Shown here piece by piece: positions 1 to 8,111 of a stretch of DNA of 10,000 nucleotides; position 1 is the stretch's first letter; each line of letters begins with the position of its first letter. The notes below the pieces were generated by a model. That model did no database searches, was not told where the DNA came from, and saw nothing but the letters and a program-made list of their open reading frames with translations. The position numbers were made by a program, and so were the translations under genes. This stretch comes from Methanospirillum hungatei (GTDB lineage Archaea; Halobacteriota; Methanomicrobia; Methanomicrobiales; Methanospirillaceae). The stretch lies in the NCBI RefSeq assembly GCF_020216685.1, contig NZ_JAIWNS010000022.1, forward strand, positions 1-10,000, given 5' to 3'.

Positions 1-1
1 T

Positions 2-1687
2 TCTCTCACATCTGGTGAGATGCAAAAGGTCAGAAAAAATATTGGTGCCTCAATTGATTCTCTCAAAGAAATAAATAAAAATGCAGCTGAAAATTTAAAA
101 ACAGAGTCTGATTCCATATTTACTCAAGCCTCATTGATGATTAGTATTGCCGGTATAATCGGAATAGTAATTGCTCTTATCCTTGGGATCTTCATCAGCA
201 GAGGAATCACCGGCCCCTTAAACAGGGCTGTGAATATGATTCAGGAGATGGGTAAGGGCCATCTTGGATTACGACTGGGAATGAACCGCAAAGATGAGAT
301 AGGGATCATGGCCGGGGTAATGGATTCTTTTGCCAATTATCTACAGGGAAAAGTAATCCGGACCATCCAGATGATTGCATCCGGAGAGAAAGCACAGAAA
401 CTGGAGCCACATGATACTTCAGATGAGATTACTCCTGCGTTAAATCAGATGATCCAGACTTTAAATGGATTACTGGACCAGATGGGCATGCTTATCGGAG
501 AGGCACAGGAAGGACATTTAAATTCTCGCGGTGATGCATCACAATTTGTCGGGATCTACCAGGATCTGGTTACAGGGATTAATAATATGCTGGATGCTAT
601 TACCATCCCATTAAATGAAACCCTCCGGGTATCTGAACGATATGCAAATGTAGATTTCACTGCACGATTTGATGAAGGGCTGACAGTAAAAGGCGATCTT
701 CTTGCATTAAAACAAAAACTGAATCAGATCGGTATTCATGTTGGTCAGGAGTTAAAAGCAGTTATTCAGGAGATATCAGATCAGGTCACTAATCTGTCAC
801 AATCGGCTGAATCATCAGCAGCAACCGTTGAGCAACTTGCCGCAGGAGCAGATGCAATATCTCAAAATGTTGAAAATGTCCAGGCAAATGCTGATTTGAC
901 AAAGCGATCAGTGCAGCAGGTTCTTACTGCCATGGAAGATCTTTCCACATCAGTCTCAACGGTTGCTGCCAAGGTGGATTCGGTTGCGAGATTAAGTCAT
1001 GATGCCGATACTACTTCCTCTCTGGGTGTTGAGAAAGCGGCGATCGCTGAAAAAGGGATTCAGGCAATTAATGGCGCTGTTAATGATGTAGGAGACATAA
1101 TCACACGTATCAGGGAACAAATGATTGAGATTGGCAAGATCGTGGAGATTATCAGTGGCATTGCTGATCAGACTAATCTGCTCGCACTCAATGCAGCAAT
1201 AGAAGCTGCACGTGCTGGCGAAGCTGGAATGGGATTTGCAGTGGTTGCCAATGAAGTGAAGACTCTGGCACAGGATTCACAAGGATCAGCAGAAAATATC
1301 GCTAATATTATTGCAACTTTACAAAGTCAGTCTGAAAAAGCCGTACAGGCAATGGACCTTGCAACTAAAGAGGTTTCCAAAGGCTCTGCTGCAATTAATG
1401 AAACGATTACCTCATTCCGTTCAATCGCCGAGCAGACACAAGAGATATCCCTGCATATGGGTGAAGTTGCAAGTCTTTCAGAAGAGGAGGCGGCAGCTGT
1501 GGAACAGATTACCGCAAGTGTATCTGAAGTCAGCAAGATATCTATTGCTACTGCTGAAGAAGCGGTTGGAGCATCAGCTGCATCTGAAGAGGCAGCAGCT
1601 GCATTAAAACAATTATCAGAAATGCAGGTAATCCTTGCCGAAGCAGCAATTAAAATTCAAAAATCGATGGTACGGCTCACAGGTTAA
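2..1687 (+). CDS. methyl-accepting chemotaxis protein, 5' end outside window
   Basis: Chemoreceptor that passes a sensory signal across the membrane to the CheA/CheW complex and so to the motility apparatus. The frame is open to the left edge, so the ATG at 20 is probably internal and the first membrane helix and extracellular sensor lie upstream. Numbering from that ATG: a membrane helix at about 38-60; a HAMP domain at about 57-110 with the conserved proline in RGITGPL and the DEIG turn; two further HAMP-like modules at about 140-195 and 196-245; then a long coiled-coil signalling domain. Its hairpin tip, at about 380-420, contains [20 protein letters not shown] followed by GFAVVANEV, the hallmark CheA/CheW contact region. 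The alanine- and glutamate-rich C-terminal helix has no tethering pentapeptide of the NWETF kind. Stop TAA at 1685. The ligand cannot be told because the sensor is missing. The family assignment is certain. Confidence 0.95.
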   Translation, partial: SLTSGEMQKVRKNIGASIDSLKEINKNAAENLKTESDSIFTQASLMISIAGIIGIVIALILGIFISRGITGPLNRAVNMIQEMGKGHLGLRLGMNRKDEIGIMAGVMDSFANYLQGKVIRTIQMIASGEKAQKLEPHDTSDEITPALNQMIQTLNGLLDQMGMLIGEAQEGHLNSRGDASQFVGIYQDLVTGINNMLDAITIPLNETLRVSERYANVDFTARFDEGLTVKGDLLALKQKLNQIGIHVGQELKAVIQEISDQVTNLSQSAESSAATVEQLAAGADAISQNVENVQANADLTKRSVQQVLTAMEDLSTSVSTVAAKVDSVARLSHDADTTSSLGVEKAAIAEKGIQAINGAVNDVGDIITRIREQMIEIGKIVEIISGIADQTNLLALNAAIEAARAGEAGMGFAVVANEVKTLAQDSQGSAENIANIIATLQSQSEKAVQAMDLATKEVSKGSAAINETITSFRSIAEQTQEISLHMGEVASLSEEEAAAVEQITASVSEVSKISIATAEEAVGASAASEEAAAALKQLSEMQVILAEAAIKIQKSMVRLTG

Positions 1688-1704
1688 GCCCGAAGACCAT
1701 TTTC

Positions 1705-1730
1705 AAATTTTTTTTATTCAATAAAAATTT
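1705..1730. terminator. AT-rich bidirectional terminator between convergent genes
   Basis: The 47 bp between the two convergent stop codons hold an imperfect inverted repeat of A/T tracts around TTCAA. The plus strand has a run of eight T (1708-1715) just after the chemoreceptor, and the minus strand has a run of five T (opposite 1723-1727) just after the peptidase. Archaeal RNA polymerase can terminate on oligo-T alone, so one element could end both transcripts. Position and composition are seen; the function is inferred. Confidence 0.55.
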
Positions 1731-1734
1731 ATCC

Positions 1735-4029
1735 TCAAAGGTTATTGACAAAATATCTCATCATGGTCTTCAGATAGTAGGGATCATAATTCAGGTCATG
1801 ATTCTTATTGGTAAACACCATAAGATCATACGTTTTCCCGGCTGATTCAAGGGCATCTGCCAGCTGCATCGTCATTGAGGGATGAACATTATCATCCATA
1901 TCTCCGGTCATAAGAAGAAGATCTCCTTTCAGGTTTGATGCCTTTTGTGCAGTAACCTGCTCCAGATACCGGTCAGTAACCGGATATCCCTCATACTTTT
2001 CTCCCCAGAATGAACCATATAACCTGCAGTCATGATCCCCTGATGCAGCGACCCCGACTTTGAAAAATTCAGGATACGTGAGCATGGCCTGGGCTGCCAT
2101 AAACCCACCGGCTGACTTCCCATAGATTCCGACCCGGTTCAGATCCATCCATGGATACCGTGCTTGCAGTTGCTTCAGTCCTGTGATATGATCCGGAAGA
2201 CCGCAGTCACTCAGGTTCCCGTAACTGACATCGTGGAATTCCTTTGAACGGTACGCCGTTCCAAGTCCGTCCATAGTAACAACGATATATCCAAGCTCTG
2301 AAAGCATCTGGCAGGTCCAGTATATCTTTGAGTTCCAGGTCAGAGATGCAGGATAGGCGGTTTGTGTGACAATAGTATAGGGGCCGGGGTAGACCACATC
2401 AATTATCGGGTACTTCTTTGTGCTGTCAAAATTCGTTGGCTTAAAGAGCAGCCCATAGAGTTCAGTCTTCCCGTCACGGGCGGTTACGGTGAACCGTTCA
2501 GCAGGAGCCCAGCCTTTTCTCTGAAGATCGGAATCGTCAGCGGTTGCAAGATGCATAAGGAGGGTTCCATCCATGGATCTGAGTACCGTAACCGTTGGAA
2601 GATCTGCACGGGAGTACGCATCAATGAAACAGGTGAGGTCTGGTGACAGAGAAACTGCATGATCCGCCTGACCAGGGGTGAGGAGCCTTAAATCATTTCC
2701 ATCGGTCTGGACCCGGTAAAGGTAGTGGTAATAGGGATTTCCCCCTTCTTTCCCACTCGCAGTAAAATATATGTGGCCGTTCTTTTCATCAACAGCTAGA
2801 ATTTCCCTGACTACCCACGGTCCTTTCGTGATCTGTTTTTTCAGGGTTCCATTGGCGTCATACCGGTACAGGTGTCCCCATCCGTCCCGCTCTGAAAACC
2901 AGATGATATCTCCATTCGCAAGGACATGGATATTGGGAGTTCCGGCATATTCAAGGCTGGATTCAATATACGAAGAACCGGTTTCATTGAGTATCTCCCG
3001 TACGGCACCGGTCCGGACATCTCCTGCGAGGAGCCGAAGGATTTTCTCTCCCCGTTCCACAAAGAGCGAGTAGGTGATATTCCCGGTACTATCCCACCAC
3101 TGCAGAACATTCTGATCGGTGTCCATCAGACTTACTTCAGGCTGTGCCCTGAATTTCAGAGGAGTCACACTCCGAGCCGATGTGTCGATGACAACCGGTT
3201 CATACAGAGAGACATACGGATCTCCGGGAGTCGCAAACTTGTAGGTATATAACACCGGCCTCTTTCCAATACCTGGTGCAGCCTGTACAAGCGAGAGTGA
3301 ACTCACATTTCGTTGATCAACCCGGTAGGTTACAATTTTTGATGAATCCGGGGACCAGACCAGGTATGGGACAGGGGTCATATTGAGACGTGATTCAGAT
3401 ACCGGATACCTGACCGTGTCAGATCGCTTTCCATAGAAATAATCAGGAACTCCATCAGTTGTCAGGGGAGAGGCAGTTCCTGAGCTTACCGTGTACATCC
3501 AGAGATTGGAGCCATTGACATAGGCGATCTTCGTGCTATCAGGCGACGGAATGCCAGAGATTATCTCGTCAGGAAGGGCATTCTTTGTCAGGGCATAAGA
3601 TGACAGATCGCAGGTCCATGATGAGCCAAAGGAGGTGAATTGCAGTGTCTTTTCATCTGATGACACCTTCATATCATTGATGGGCAGGTGTGAAGATGAA
3701 ATTTGTTTCCCGGTTGCAGATCCCAGGACTTTTGCAAGCCGGTTTGCATCAATAATCTTCTTTCTGGAGCCCTGTGAGGTATTTACCAGAAAGAATCGTG
3801 TCATATCACGGCCGGTATCAGCATACCAGAATGCATCAGATCGAATCCAATGGGGTTCGATGGTAGCATGATAGATATGAGATACGGCATTGTCTGGATA
3901 AAAGAACTCTGCCATCTGTTTTTCATACTCAGGTACCGGATTGTGGGTATCTTTCGCCATGACCGGTATAATGAGGAGAGCAGTGACAATTAATATAAAA
4001 AGGAGGAGGTATTGTGATCGAAATGCCAT
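1735..4029 (-). CDS. exported S9-family serine peptidase (DPP4-like fold, altered amine-binding site)
   Basis: Probable cell-surface or secreted serine peptidase of family S9, 764 residues (human DPP4 is 766). Residues 1-25 form a signal peptide or anchor: basic start, hydrophobic core, V-M-A before KD. A beta-propeller (DPP4 N-terminal type) spans about 90-480, with several WSPDS-like blade motifs. The alpha/beta-hydrolase domain covers about 530-764. The catalytic set is complete: nucleophile Ser639 in GKSAGG, Asp712 in GDMDDNVHP, His744 in NKNHDLN, and Tyr547 in YPGP for the oxyanion hole. Spacing matches DPP4 (Ser630, Asp708, His740, Tyr547). The DPP4 glutamate motif (DWVYEEE) appears here as DYFYGKR at 196-202, so dipeptidyl aminopeptidase activity should not be assumed. 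The start ATG is fixed by a TAA five codons upstream in frame. There is no Shine-Dalgarno, and a TATA-like box lies 24-31 bp upstream, suggesting a leaderless mRNA. Probably monocistronic. Confidence 0.93.
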   Translation of the reverse strand: MAFRSQYLLLFILIVTALLIIPVMAKDTHNPVPEYEKQMAEFFYPDNAVSHIYHATIEPHWIRSDAFWYADTGRDMTRFFLVNTSQGSRKKIIDANRLAKVLGSATGKQISSSHLPINDMKVSSDEKTLQFTSFGSSWTCDLSSYALTKNALPDEIISGIPSPDSTKIAYVNGSNLWMYTVSSGTASPLTTDGVPDYFYGKRSDTVRYPVSESRLNMTPVPYLVWSPDSSKIVTYRVDQRNVSSLSLVQAAPGIGKRPVLYTYKFATPGDPYVSLYEPVVIDTSARSVTPLKFRAQPEVSLMDTDQNVLQWWDSTGNITYSLFVERGEKILRLLAGDVRTGAVREILNETGSSYIESSLEYAGTPNIHVLANGDIIWFSERDGWGHLYRYDANGTLKKQITKGPWVVREILAVDEKNGHIYFTASGKEGGNPYYHYLYRVQTDGNDLRLLTPGQADHAVSLSPDLTCFIDAYSRADLPTVTVLRSMDGTLLMHLATADDSDLQRKGWAPAERFTVTARDGKTELYGLLFKPTNFDSTKKYPIIDVVYPGPYTIVTQTAYPASLTWNSKIYWTCQMLSELGYIVVTMDGLGTAYRSKEFHDVSYGNLSDCGLPDHITGLKQLQARYPWMDLNRVGIYGKSAGGFMAAQAMLTYPEFFKVGVAASGDHDCRLYGSFWGEKYEGYPVTDRYLEQVTAQKASNLKGDLLLMTGDMDDNVHPSMTMQLADALESAGKTYDLMVFTNKNHDLNYDPYYLKTMMRYFVNNL

Positions 4030-4338
4030 AAAAAAGGAAGGAGATTATAAGGTAAATAAATGACTGAAACAGAATATCTGTCACACCCCATACAGGATTA
4101 CAAAAGGGATTTTGGCACTGGTTCTCATATGATGCCGGAGAATGAAAAACCAGTCCACAAGATGTTTTATGAGGGGGTATATGGATTCTCTGATGAGAGC
4201 CCAAGATCCAGACGGTATGGATGATTAAGGAATCTACGCCGATCAAAGAATACGAAGGAGTGATAGAGACAGAATTTTCAGGATGAGGAGATGTTCTCTC
4301 ATTCTGGTCATTCCTCAATTCTTTCTATTACACAGAAT
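4030..4338. other. 309-bp intergenic gap without a convincing gene
   Basis: The gap lies between the end of the CDF-like gene and the start of the peptidase gene. Its right end carries no clear terminator for the CDF-like gene. In its middle an imperfect hairpin has 7-bp arms (ACTGGTT at 4117-4123, AACCAGT at 4148-4154) extended by TCAT/ATGA inside, and a minus-strand run of five T sits within the lower arm. The left end holds the peptidase promoter. A minus-strand reading frame crosses the gap, but it starts at TTG, has no ribosome site, runs about 100 bp into the peptidase gene and resembles no known protein. Confidence 0.5.
4053..4060 (-). promoter_or_regulatory. TATA-like box for the peptidase gene, probably leaderless
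   Basis: On the minus strand TTTATTTA lies 24-31 bp before the peptidase ATG. That is the distance expected between an archaeal TATA box and the transcription start if transcription begins at or next to the start codon. The intervening bases are pyrimidine-rich and contain no Shine-Dalgarno. A promoter for a leaderless transcript explains both facts. Sequence seen; function inferred. Confidence 0.5.
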
Positions 4339-5283
4339 TTACTGCTTTTTCCCTCCAAATTTACCGGTACATGGCATTATCGTAACCGAACTTCTGGGGA
4401 TCTCCTTCTCCAGTGACTCTTTTATGGTATAGATAGTCTTCTGGACATCATCCATCAGCCTGTTTCCGTCAAACTCAAGGAAGAGTTCAATAAAGATATC
4501 ATTCCCGCACTTTCTTGATCTGACACCATGAAAGGCCTCATACTCATCAAAGAAGTCTGCGAGGGACCTGACTACCACCAGTTGCAGTTCCTCTTCGATG
4601 GTCTTGTCCAGCAGGTCAGGAAGTGAGGATGATATGGTCCGGTATCCGGAGAGGAGAAATAAACCGATGACGATGAATGATGCAAAAGGGTCAATATAAT
4701 CTTCCCATGGATTATCCTCAATAACTAATACCAGTAAGAGTGCCGCAAGAACCACGAATTCCGTGATCGCTTTTGTCTTAAAGAGAGTAATCTGAGCTTC
4801 AATAACCGGTGAATACTCCATCTTAGCAATGTGAACCTTCTCCCTCCAGAGAATGGTACTGACACAGATACCGGTGAACATGACGATCATTGCAACGATG
4901 GTAACCTCTTCATGGAGCATGTGAGGATTGAGGAGCTTTAGGACAGTAAGCCCGAAAACCAGCACCAGTGAGAGGATCATGACGATGCCGGTCACGATAC
5001 CGGTCATATTCTCAAATTTTCCCATGCCATAATCGTACGCATGAGCTCCTCCTTCTGACATCTTTTTCAGGGCTAACCAGGAAAAAAAGGTTGAGAGGAT
5101 CTCATTCCCTTTCTTGATGGCTTCGGTGGATAATGTTACCGAGCCTGACAGAGCTGCAAGAATCAGGGAGGGGATCCAGAATATAGTATCAATAATGAGA
5201 CTTTTGAAAATAACCCGCTCTTTCAGTCTCTGTATGCGAATATCCGAAGATTGAATCTCTTCTTCTGACTGAATATGGACCAT
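4339..5283 (-). CDS. CDF-like cation transporter with altered metal-binding residues
   Basis: Membrane protein with the cation diffusion facilitator fold, 314 residues from the ATG at 5283. A charged cytoplasmic N-terminus of about 28 residues is followed by about six membrane helices and, from about 225, a soluble ferredoxin-like C-terminal domain (RSRKCGNDIFIELFLEF) typical of CDF dimerisation domains. The loop YDYGMGKFENM after helix 2 corresponds to the family's GHGKxE loop. CDF pumps exchange Zn2+, Fe2+, Mn2+ or similar ions for protons through an Asp/His site in helices 2 and 5. Here helix 2 reads EAIKKGNE, so the two aspartates align with Lys57 and Glu61, and helix 5 (ITLFKTKAIT) has no His or Asp. 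Substrate and even transport activity are therefore uncertain. A TTG at 5343 would add 20 residues and shorten the gap to the upstream Ca2+ ATPase gene to 30 bp; neither start has a good ribosome site. Probably cotranscribed with the ATPase. Confidence 0.82.
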   Translation of the reverse strand: MVHIQSEEEIQSSDIRIQRLKERVIFKSLIIDTIFWIPSLILAALSGSVTLSTEAIKKGNEILSTFFSWLALKKMSEGGAHAYDYGMGKFENMTGIVTGIVMILSLVLVFGLTVLKLLNPHMLHEEVTIVAMIVMFTGICVSTILWREKVHIAKMEYSPVIEAQITLFKTKAITEFVVLAALLLVLVIEDNPWEDYIDPFASFIVIGLFLLSGYRTISSSLPDLLDKTIEEELQLVVVRSLADFFDEYEAFHGVRSRKCGNDIFIELFLEFDGNRLMDDVQKTIYTIKESLEKEIPRSSVTIMPCTGKFGGKKQ

Positions 5284-5373
5284 GTGCGGGTACTTGTGAG
5301 CGATAAAGGGAAAAAAAGTACTCCCACAGAGATAACTCTTCAACTCCGGGATTGACCCTCAGAATAAAATTGG

Positions 5374-7917
5374 TTATGATCCCCTCTGGTGATAGTACCG
5401 AAGGAAGGGCCAGATAAGAAGGACCGGCATCGTCCCGATTCCGATGACCATCCATTGCAGGGGAGTTAAGGGAACGGTATCAAATATCTCTCCTCCGTAC
5501 TGGACGATAAGGATCTGAATTCCGACAATTAGTCCCATTATTGCATAAAATACCGGGTTCCCTCTGAACAGCGGGGGCATGATCCCATTAATCCCACGAC
5601 AGTTAAACCCGTTCCAGACCTGGGCGATGACAAAACCGGCAAAGAACGCGGTTGCCTGCTGCTCTGGGGTCTCCATGAACATAATACCGGTTATCATACA
5701 GGCAATCCCGACTACAATATATATGGCAGCCGTTATCAGGATCGCCTGTTTCATGTAGGGAGTGATAACCGAAGCGGCTTTTGGTATGGGTTTTCGGTTC
5801 ATAAGAGCAGGATGGGGAGCCTCGGAACAGAGTGCAAGGGCAGCCAGTGAGTCCATGATGATATTAATCCAGAGTAACTGGATGATGGTAAACGGCGGAG
5901 GAAATCCAAGGAGCGGAGAGATGAATGTCAGAATTGCGGCAGAGATGTTGATGGTGAGCTGGAAGATTAAAAACCGCTGGATGTTTTCATAGAGAGCCCG
6001 CCCCCACCAGACGGCACGTTCTATCGTCGGGAATGAATCATCGAGGAGAATGATATCACTCGCCTCTCTCGCAACCTCAGTCCCCGCAATCCCCATGGCA
6101 AGTCCCACATCGGCATTCCGAAGGGCCGGAGCATCATTGGTTCCATCACCGGTAACTGCCACGACTTCCCCGTTTGCCTGCAGGGCTTTGACCAGGAGAA
6201 GTTTGTCATGAGGCTCGGACCTGGCAAGAACCTGGAGATCAGAGACGATATCGCGTCGCTTTTCATCTGACAACTTGCGAAACTCAGGTCCGGTCATGAC
6301 CGTTCCACCCTTGAAAATTCCGGTTTCACGGGCGATTGCCGTTGCGGTCTCAGGGCTGTCACCGGTAACCATCTTCACTTTGATACCGGCATCAGTACAG
6401 GTTTTTACTGCCTCCGGAACATCAGGCCTGACTTCATCACGAATTCCCACATACCCGTCCCAGATGAGGATTGAAGGTTCCTCACCATCCGGTTTTAGTT
6501 CTCCATGAGCAAAAGCCAGGGTTCTCATGGCTCGCTGTGCAAGGGTATGAAGTTTTGAGAGATCTGGAGCCGGACTGCACCGGGCTGCGACAACCTCAGG
6601 TGCTCCTTTCACCAGGACATATCGTTTTGAGCTGTATTCAACAATGGTTGACATCTGTTTCTTCTTGGAGTTGAAAAAATCCTGGGAGATGGAAGGCCAT
6701 GTGTGCCGGATGTCGGTATAACGAATCCCGGTCCGGTACAACCATCTGAGAAGGGCTGCTTCTGTTGAGTTTCCAACGGTGATCAACCGATCCTCAAGTA
6801 TCTCCAGTTCAGCCGTGCTGTTCACCGCAGCATTGAGAGTGATCCATTCAGACGGTGTTGTCGGCAGACCGGTAGAGATTTCAGGCACCTCAACAGATGA
6901 TGCAGCAACCTCCATCTGGTTCATGGTAAGGGTCCCGGTTTTATCAGTACATATGACCGTCACCGAACCGACTGTCTCACAGGCAATGAGCCGTCTGACC
7001 AGACTTTTAGCCCGGGTCATCTTCCTCATGGTCAGAGCAAGTGATACGGTAACACTCACCGGGAGGCCTTCCGGAACGGATACCACAATGATGACGACGG
7101 CAAACATACAGGCATGCAAAATCACGCTGAAGATCTCAATCGGAGTCTCTGGAGGAACTCCAATGACAAAATCCTGGATCAAAACAACGCTGATGATGAG
7201 TCCGGCCATGATGTACCCGAATCTGCTGATAAGATGTGCAAGGCCCTTAAGTTTCATCTGGAGCGGGGTTTCAGGCCGTGTCCCTTCTGTAAGTGACGAT
7301 GCTATCTGCCCCATTTTTGTCCGGTCACCAACGGCTGCAGCAATCATGGTTGCCCTGCCATTGGTAATGTAGGACCCTTTGAGGACAGAATCCTGAACAA
7401 ATTTCTTTACCGATTCACTCTCTCCGGTAAAAGCAGACTCATCAGCTTCAGTATCTGATGCCGTCAGGAGATATCCGTCGGCCGGCACAATATCTCCTGC
7501 TTCAAGAAGAACAAGGTCACCAACAACGACATCCCGCATCGGAATAGTGCCAGGACTGCCATCTCTGATAACTTTTACCCTGGTATCCTCACGCATGGCA
7601 TTTAATGCATCAAACTCACGGTTACTCCTGAACTCGGTCAGGAATGCAATGGTTGTTGCAAGGATGACTGCAAGAGCAATCCCGATGGTATCTATGAGGC
7701 TTTCACCCTCCAATAGTGCAACGAAAGCAGAAAGAACGACTGCTACAAGCAGAATGCGGATGATCGGATCCTGATATTTTTCCAGATATTGTTTCCAGAC
7801 CGGTATCCGCTTCGGAGGGGTTAATTCGTTCTTCCCATACTGTTTTCTGGATTCCAATACCGTTTCTGAAGATAATCCATCAGTTCCAAAACGTGCCAGG
7901 TCCTGAGTTGGGATCAT
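5374..7917 (-). CDS. P-type Ca2+-transporting ATPase, PMCA type
   Basis: ATP-driven cation pump, 847 residues, probably exporting Ca2+ from the cytoplasm. Domains in order: cation-ATPase N-terminal segment (about 1-50), helices M1-M2, actuator domain with TGES at 164-167, M3-M4, phosphorylation and nucleotide domains with DKTGTLT (phospho-acceptor Asp325), KGAPE (Lys437) and TGDGTND (589-595), then M5-M10. The transport site is that of single-site plasma-membrane pumps: Glu283 in PEGLP of M4, and Asn685 and Asp689 in M6 (WINIIMDSLAALAL). These match site II of SERCA, and the 42-residue spacing from Glu283 to Asp325 equals that in SERCA. M5 (NISAAILTF) lacks the acidic residue needed for a second site. 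No C-terminal calmodulin-binding tail. The ATG at 7917 is the only usual start in the open frame, but no Shine-Dalgarno precedes it. A CDF-like gene follows 30-90 bp downstream. Mn2+ as substrate is possible. Confidence 0.95.
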   Translation of the reverse strand: MIPTQDLARFGTDGLSSETVLESRKQYGKNELTPPKRIPVWKQYLEKYQDPIIRILLVAVVLSAFVALLEGESLIDTIGIALAVILATTIAFLTEFRSNREFDALNAMREDTRVKVIRDGSPGTIPMRDVVVGDLVLLEAGDIVPADGYLLTASDTEADESAFTGESESVKKFVQDSVLKGSYITNGRATMIAAAVGDRTKMGQIASSLTEGTRPETPLQMKLKGLAHLISRFGYIMAGLIISVVLIQDFVIGVPPETPIEIFSVILHACMFAVVIIVVSVPEGLPVSVTVSLALTMRKMTRAKSLVRRLIACETVGSVTVICTDKTGTLTMNQMEVAASSVEVPEISTGLPTTPSEWITLNAAVNSTAELEILEDRLITVGNSTEAALLRWLYRTGIRYTDIRHTWPSISQDFFNSKKKQMSTIVEYSSKRYVLVKGAPEVVAARCSPAPDLSKLHTLAQRAMRTLAFAHGELKPDGEEPSILIWDGYVGIRDEVRPDVPEAVKTCTDAGIKVKMVTGDSPETATAIARETGIFKGGTVMTGPEFRKLSDEKRRDIVSDLQVLARSEPHDKLLLVKALQANGEVVAVTGDGTNDAPALRNADVGLAMGIAGTEVAREASDIILLDDSFPTIERAVWWGRALYENIQRFLIFQLTINISAAILTFISPLLGFPPPFTIIQLLWINIIMDSLAALALCSEAPHPALMNRKPIPKAASVITPYMKQAILITAAIYIVVGIACMITGIMFMETPEQQATAFFAGFVIAQVWNGFNCRGINGIMPPLFRGNPVFYAIMGLIVGIQILIVQYGGEIFDTVPLTPLQWMVIGIGTMPVLLIWPFLRYYHQRGS

Positions 7918-7990
7918 GGTGATACCATACTCATGTCTTCTGATAATTTGAAAATTGTGGCAGATACCTGGAGATCCATCATATCTGAAT

Positions 7991-8007
7991 TGGTATTATA
8001 ATCACCA
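7991..8007 (-). promoter_or_regulatory. TATA-centred near-palindrome, candidate promoter of the ATPase gene
   Basis: In the 194-bp gap before the Ca2+ ATPase gene, the perfect 8-bp palindrome ATTATAAT (7995-8002) is flanked by TGGT and CACCA, giving a 17-bp near-palindrome. Used as a TATA box it would start transcription near 7970 and leave a leader of roughly 50 bases. The symmetry could also serve a dimeric regulator. A second TATA-like element (minus strand CTTTTATAC, about 8028-8036) lies farther upstream. The minus-strand oligo-T at 8010-8014 may end the preceding P-II operon. All inferred. Confidence 0.35.
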
Positions 8008-8111
8008 TTAAAAACCGGGAATGTGCGATAGTATAAAAGCCTTCATCCCCTGGTCTCGTGCAATCACTCTTTCCATGAAAGTTGAATATCTCCTGAAAAG
8101 TCATACTCTTT

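Noticed and set aside
1311..1607. Alternative-frame reading frames inside the chemoreceptor signalling domain
   Set aside because: Basic, Leu/Gln/Lys-rich shadow caused by Ala/Glu/Gln codon patterns of the coiled coil.
3929..4318. 129-codon minus-strand reading frame across the gap between the CDF-like and peptidase genes
   Set aside because: Starts at TTG without a ribosome site, overlaps the peptidase gene by about 100 bp in the same direction, and has low-complexity, unfamily-like composition.
6779..7372. 197-codon plus-strand reading frame opposite the Ca2+ ATPase
   Set aside because: It is the antisense shadow of strongly conserved ATPase helices and motifs; composition is rich in Ser, Thr, Met and Ile with no recognisable domain.
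7914..7934. Mini reading frame MSMVSP whose TGA overlaps the ATPase ATG
   Set aside because: Six codons without a ribosome site; an ATGA junction of this size is easily due to chance, so I do not call it a leader peptide.
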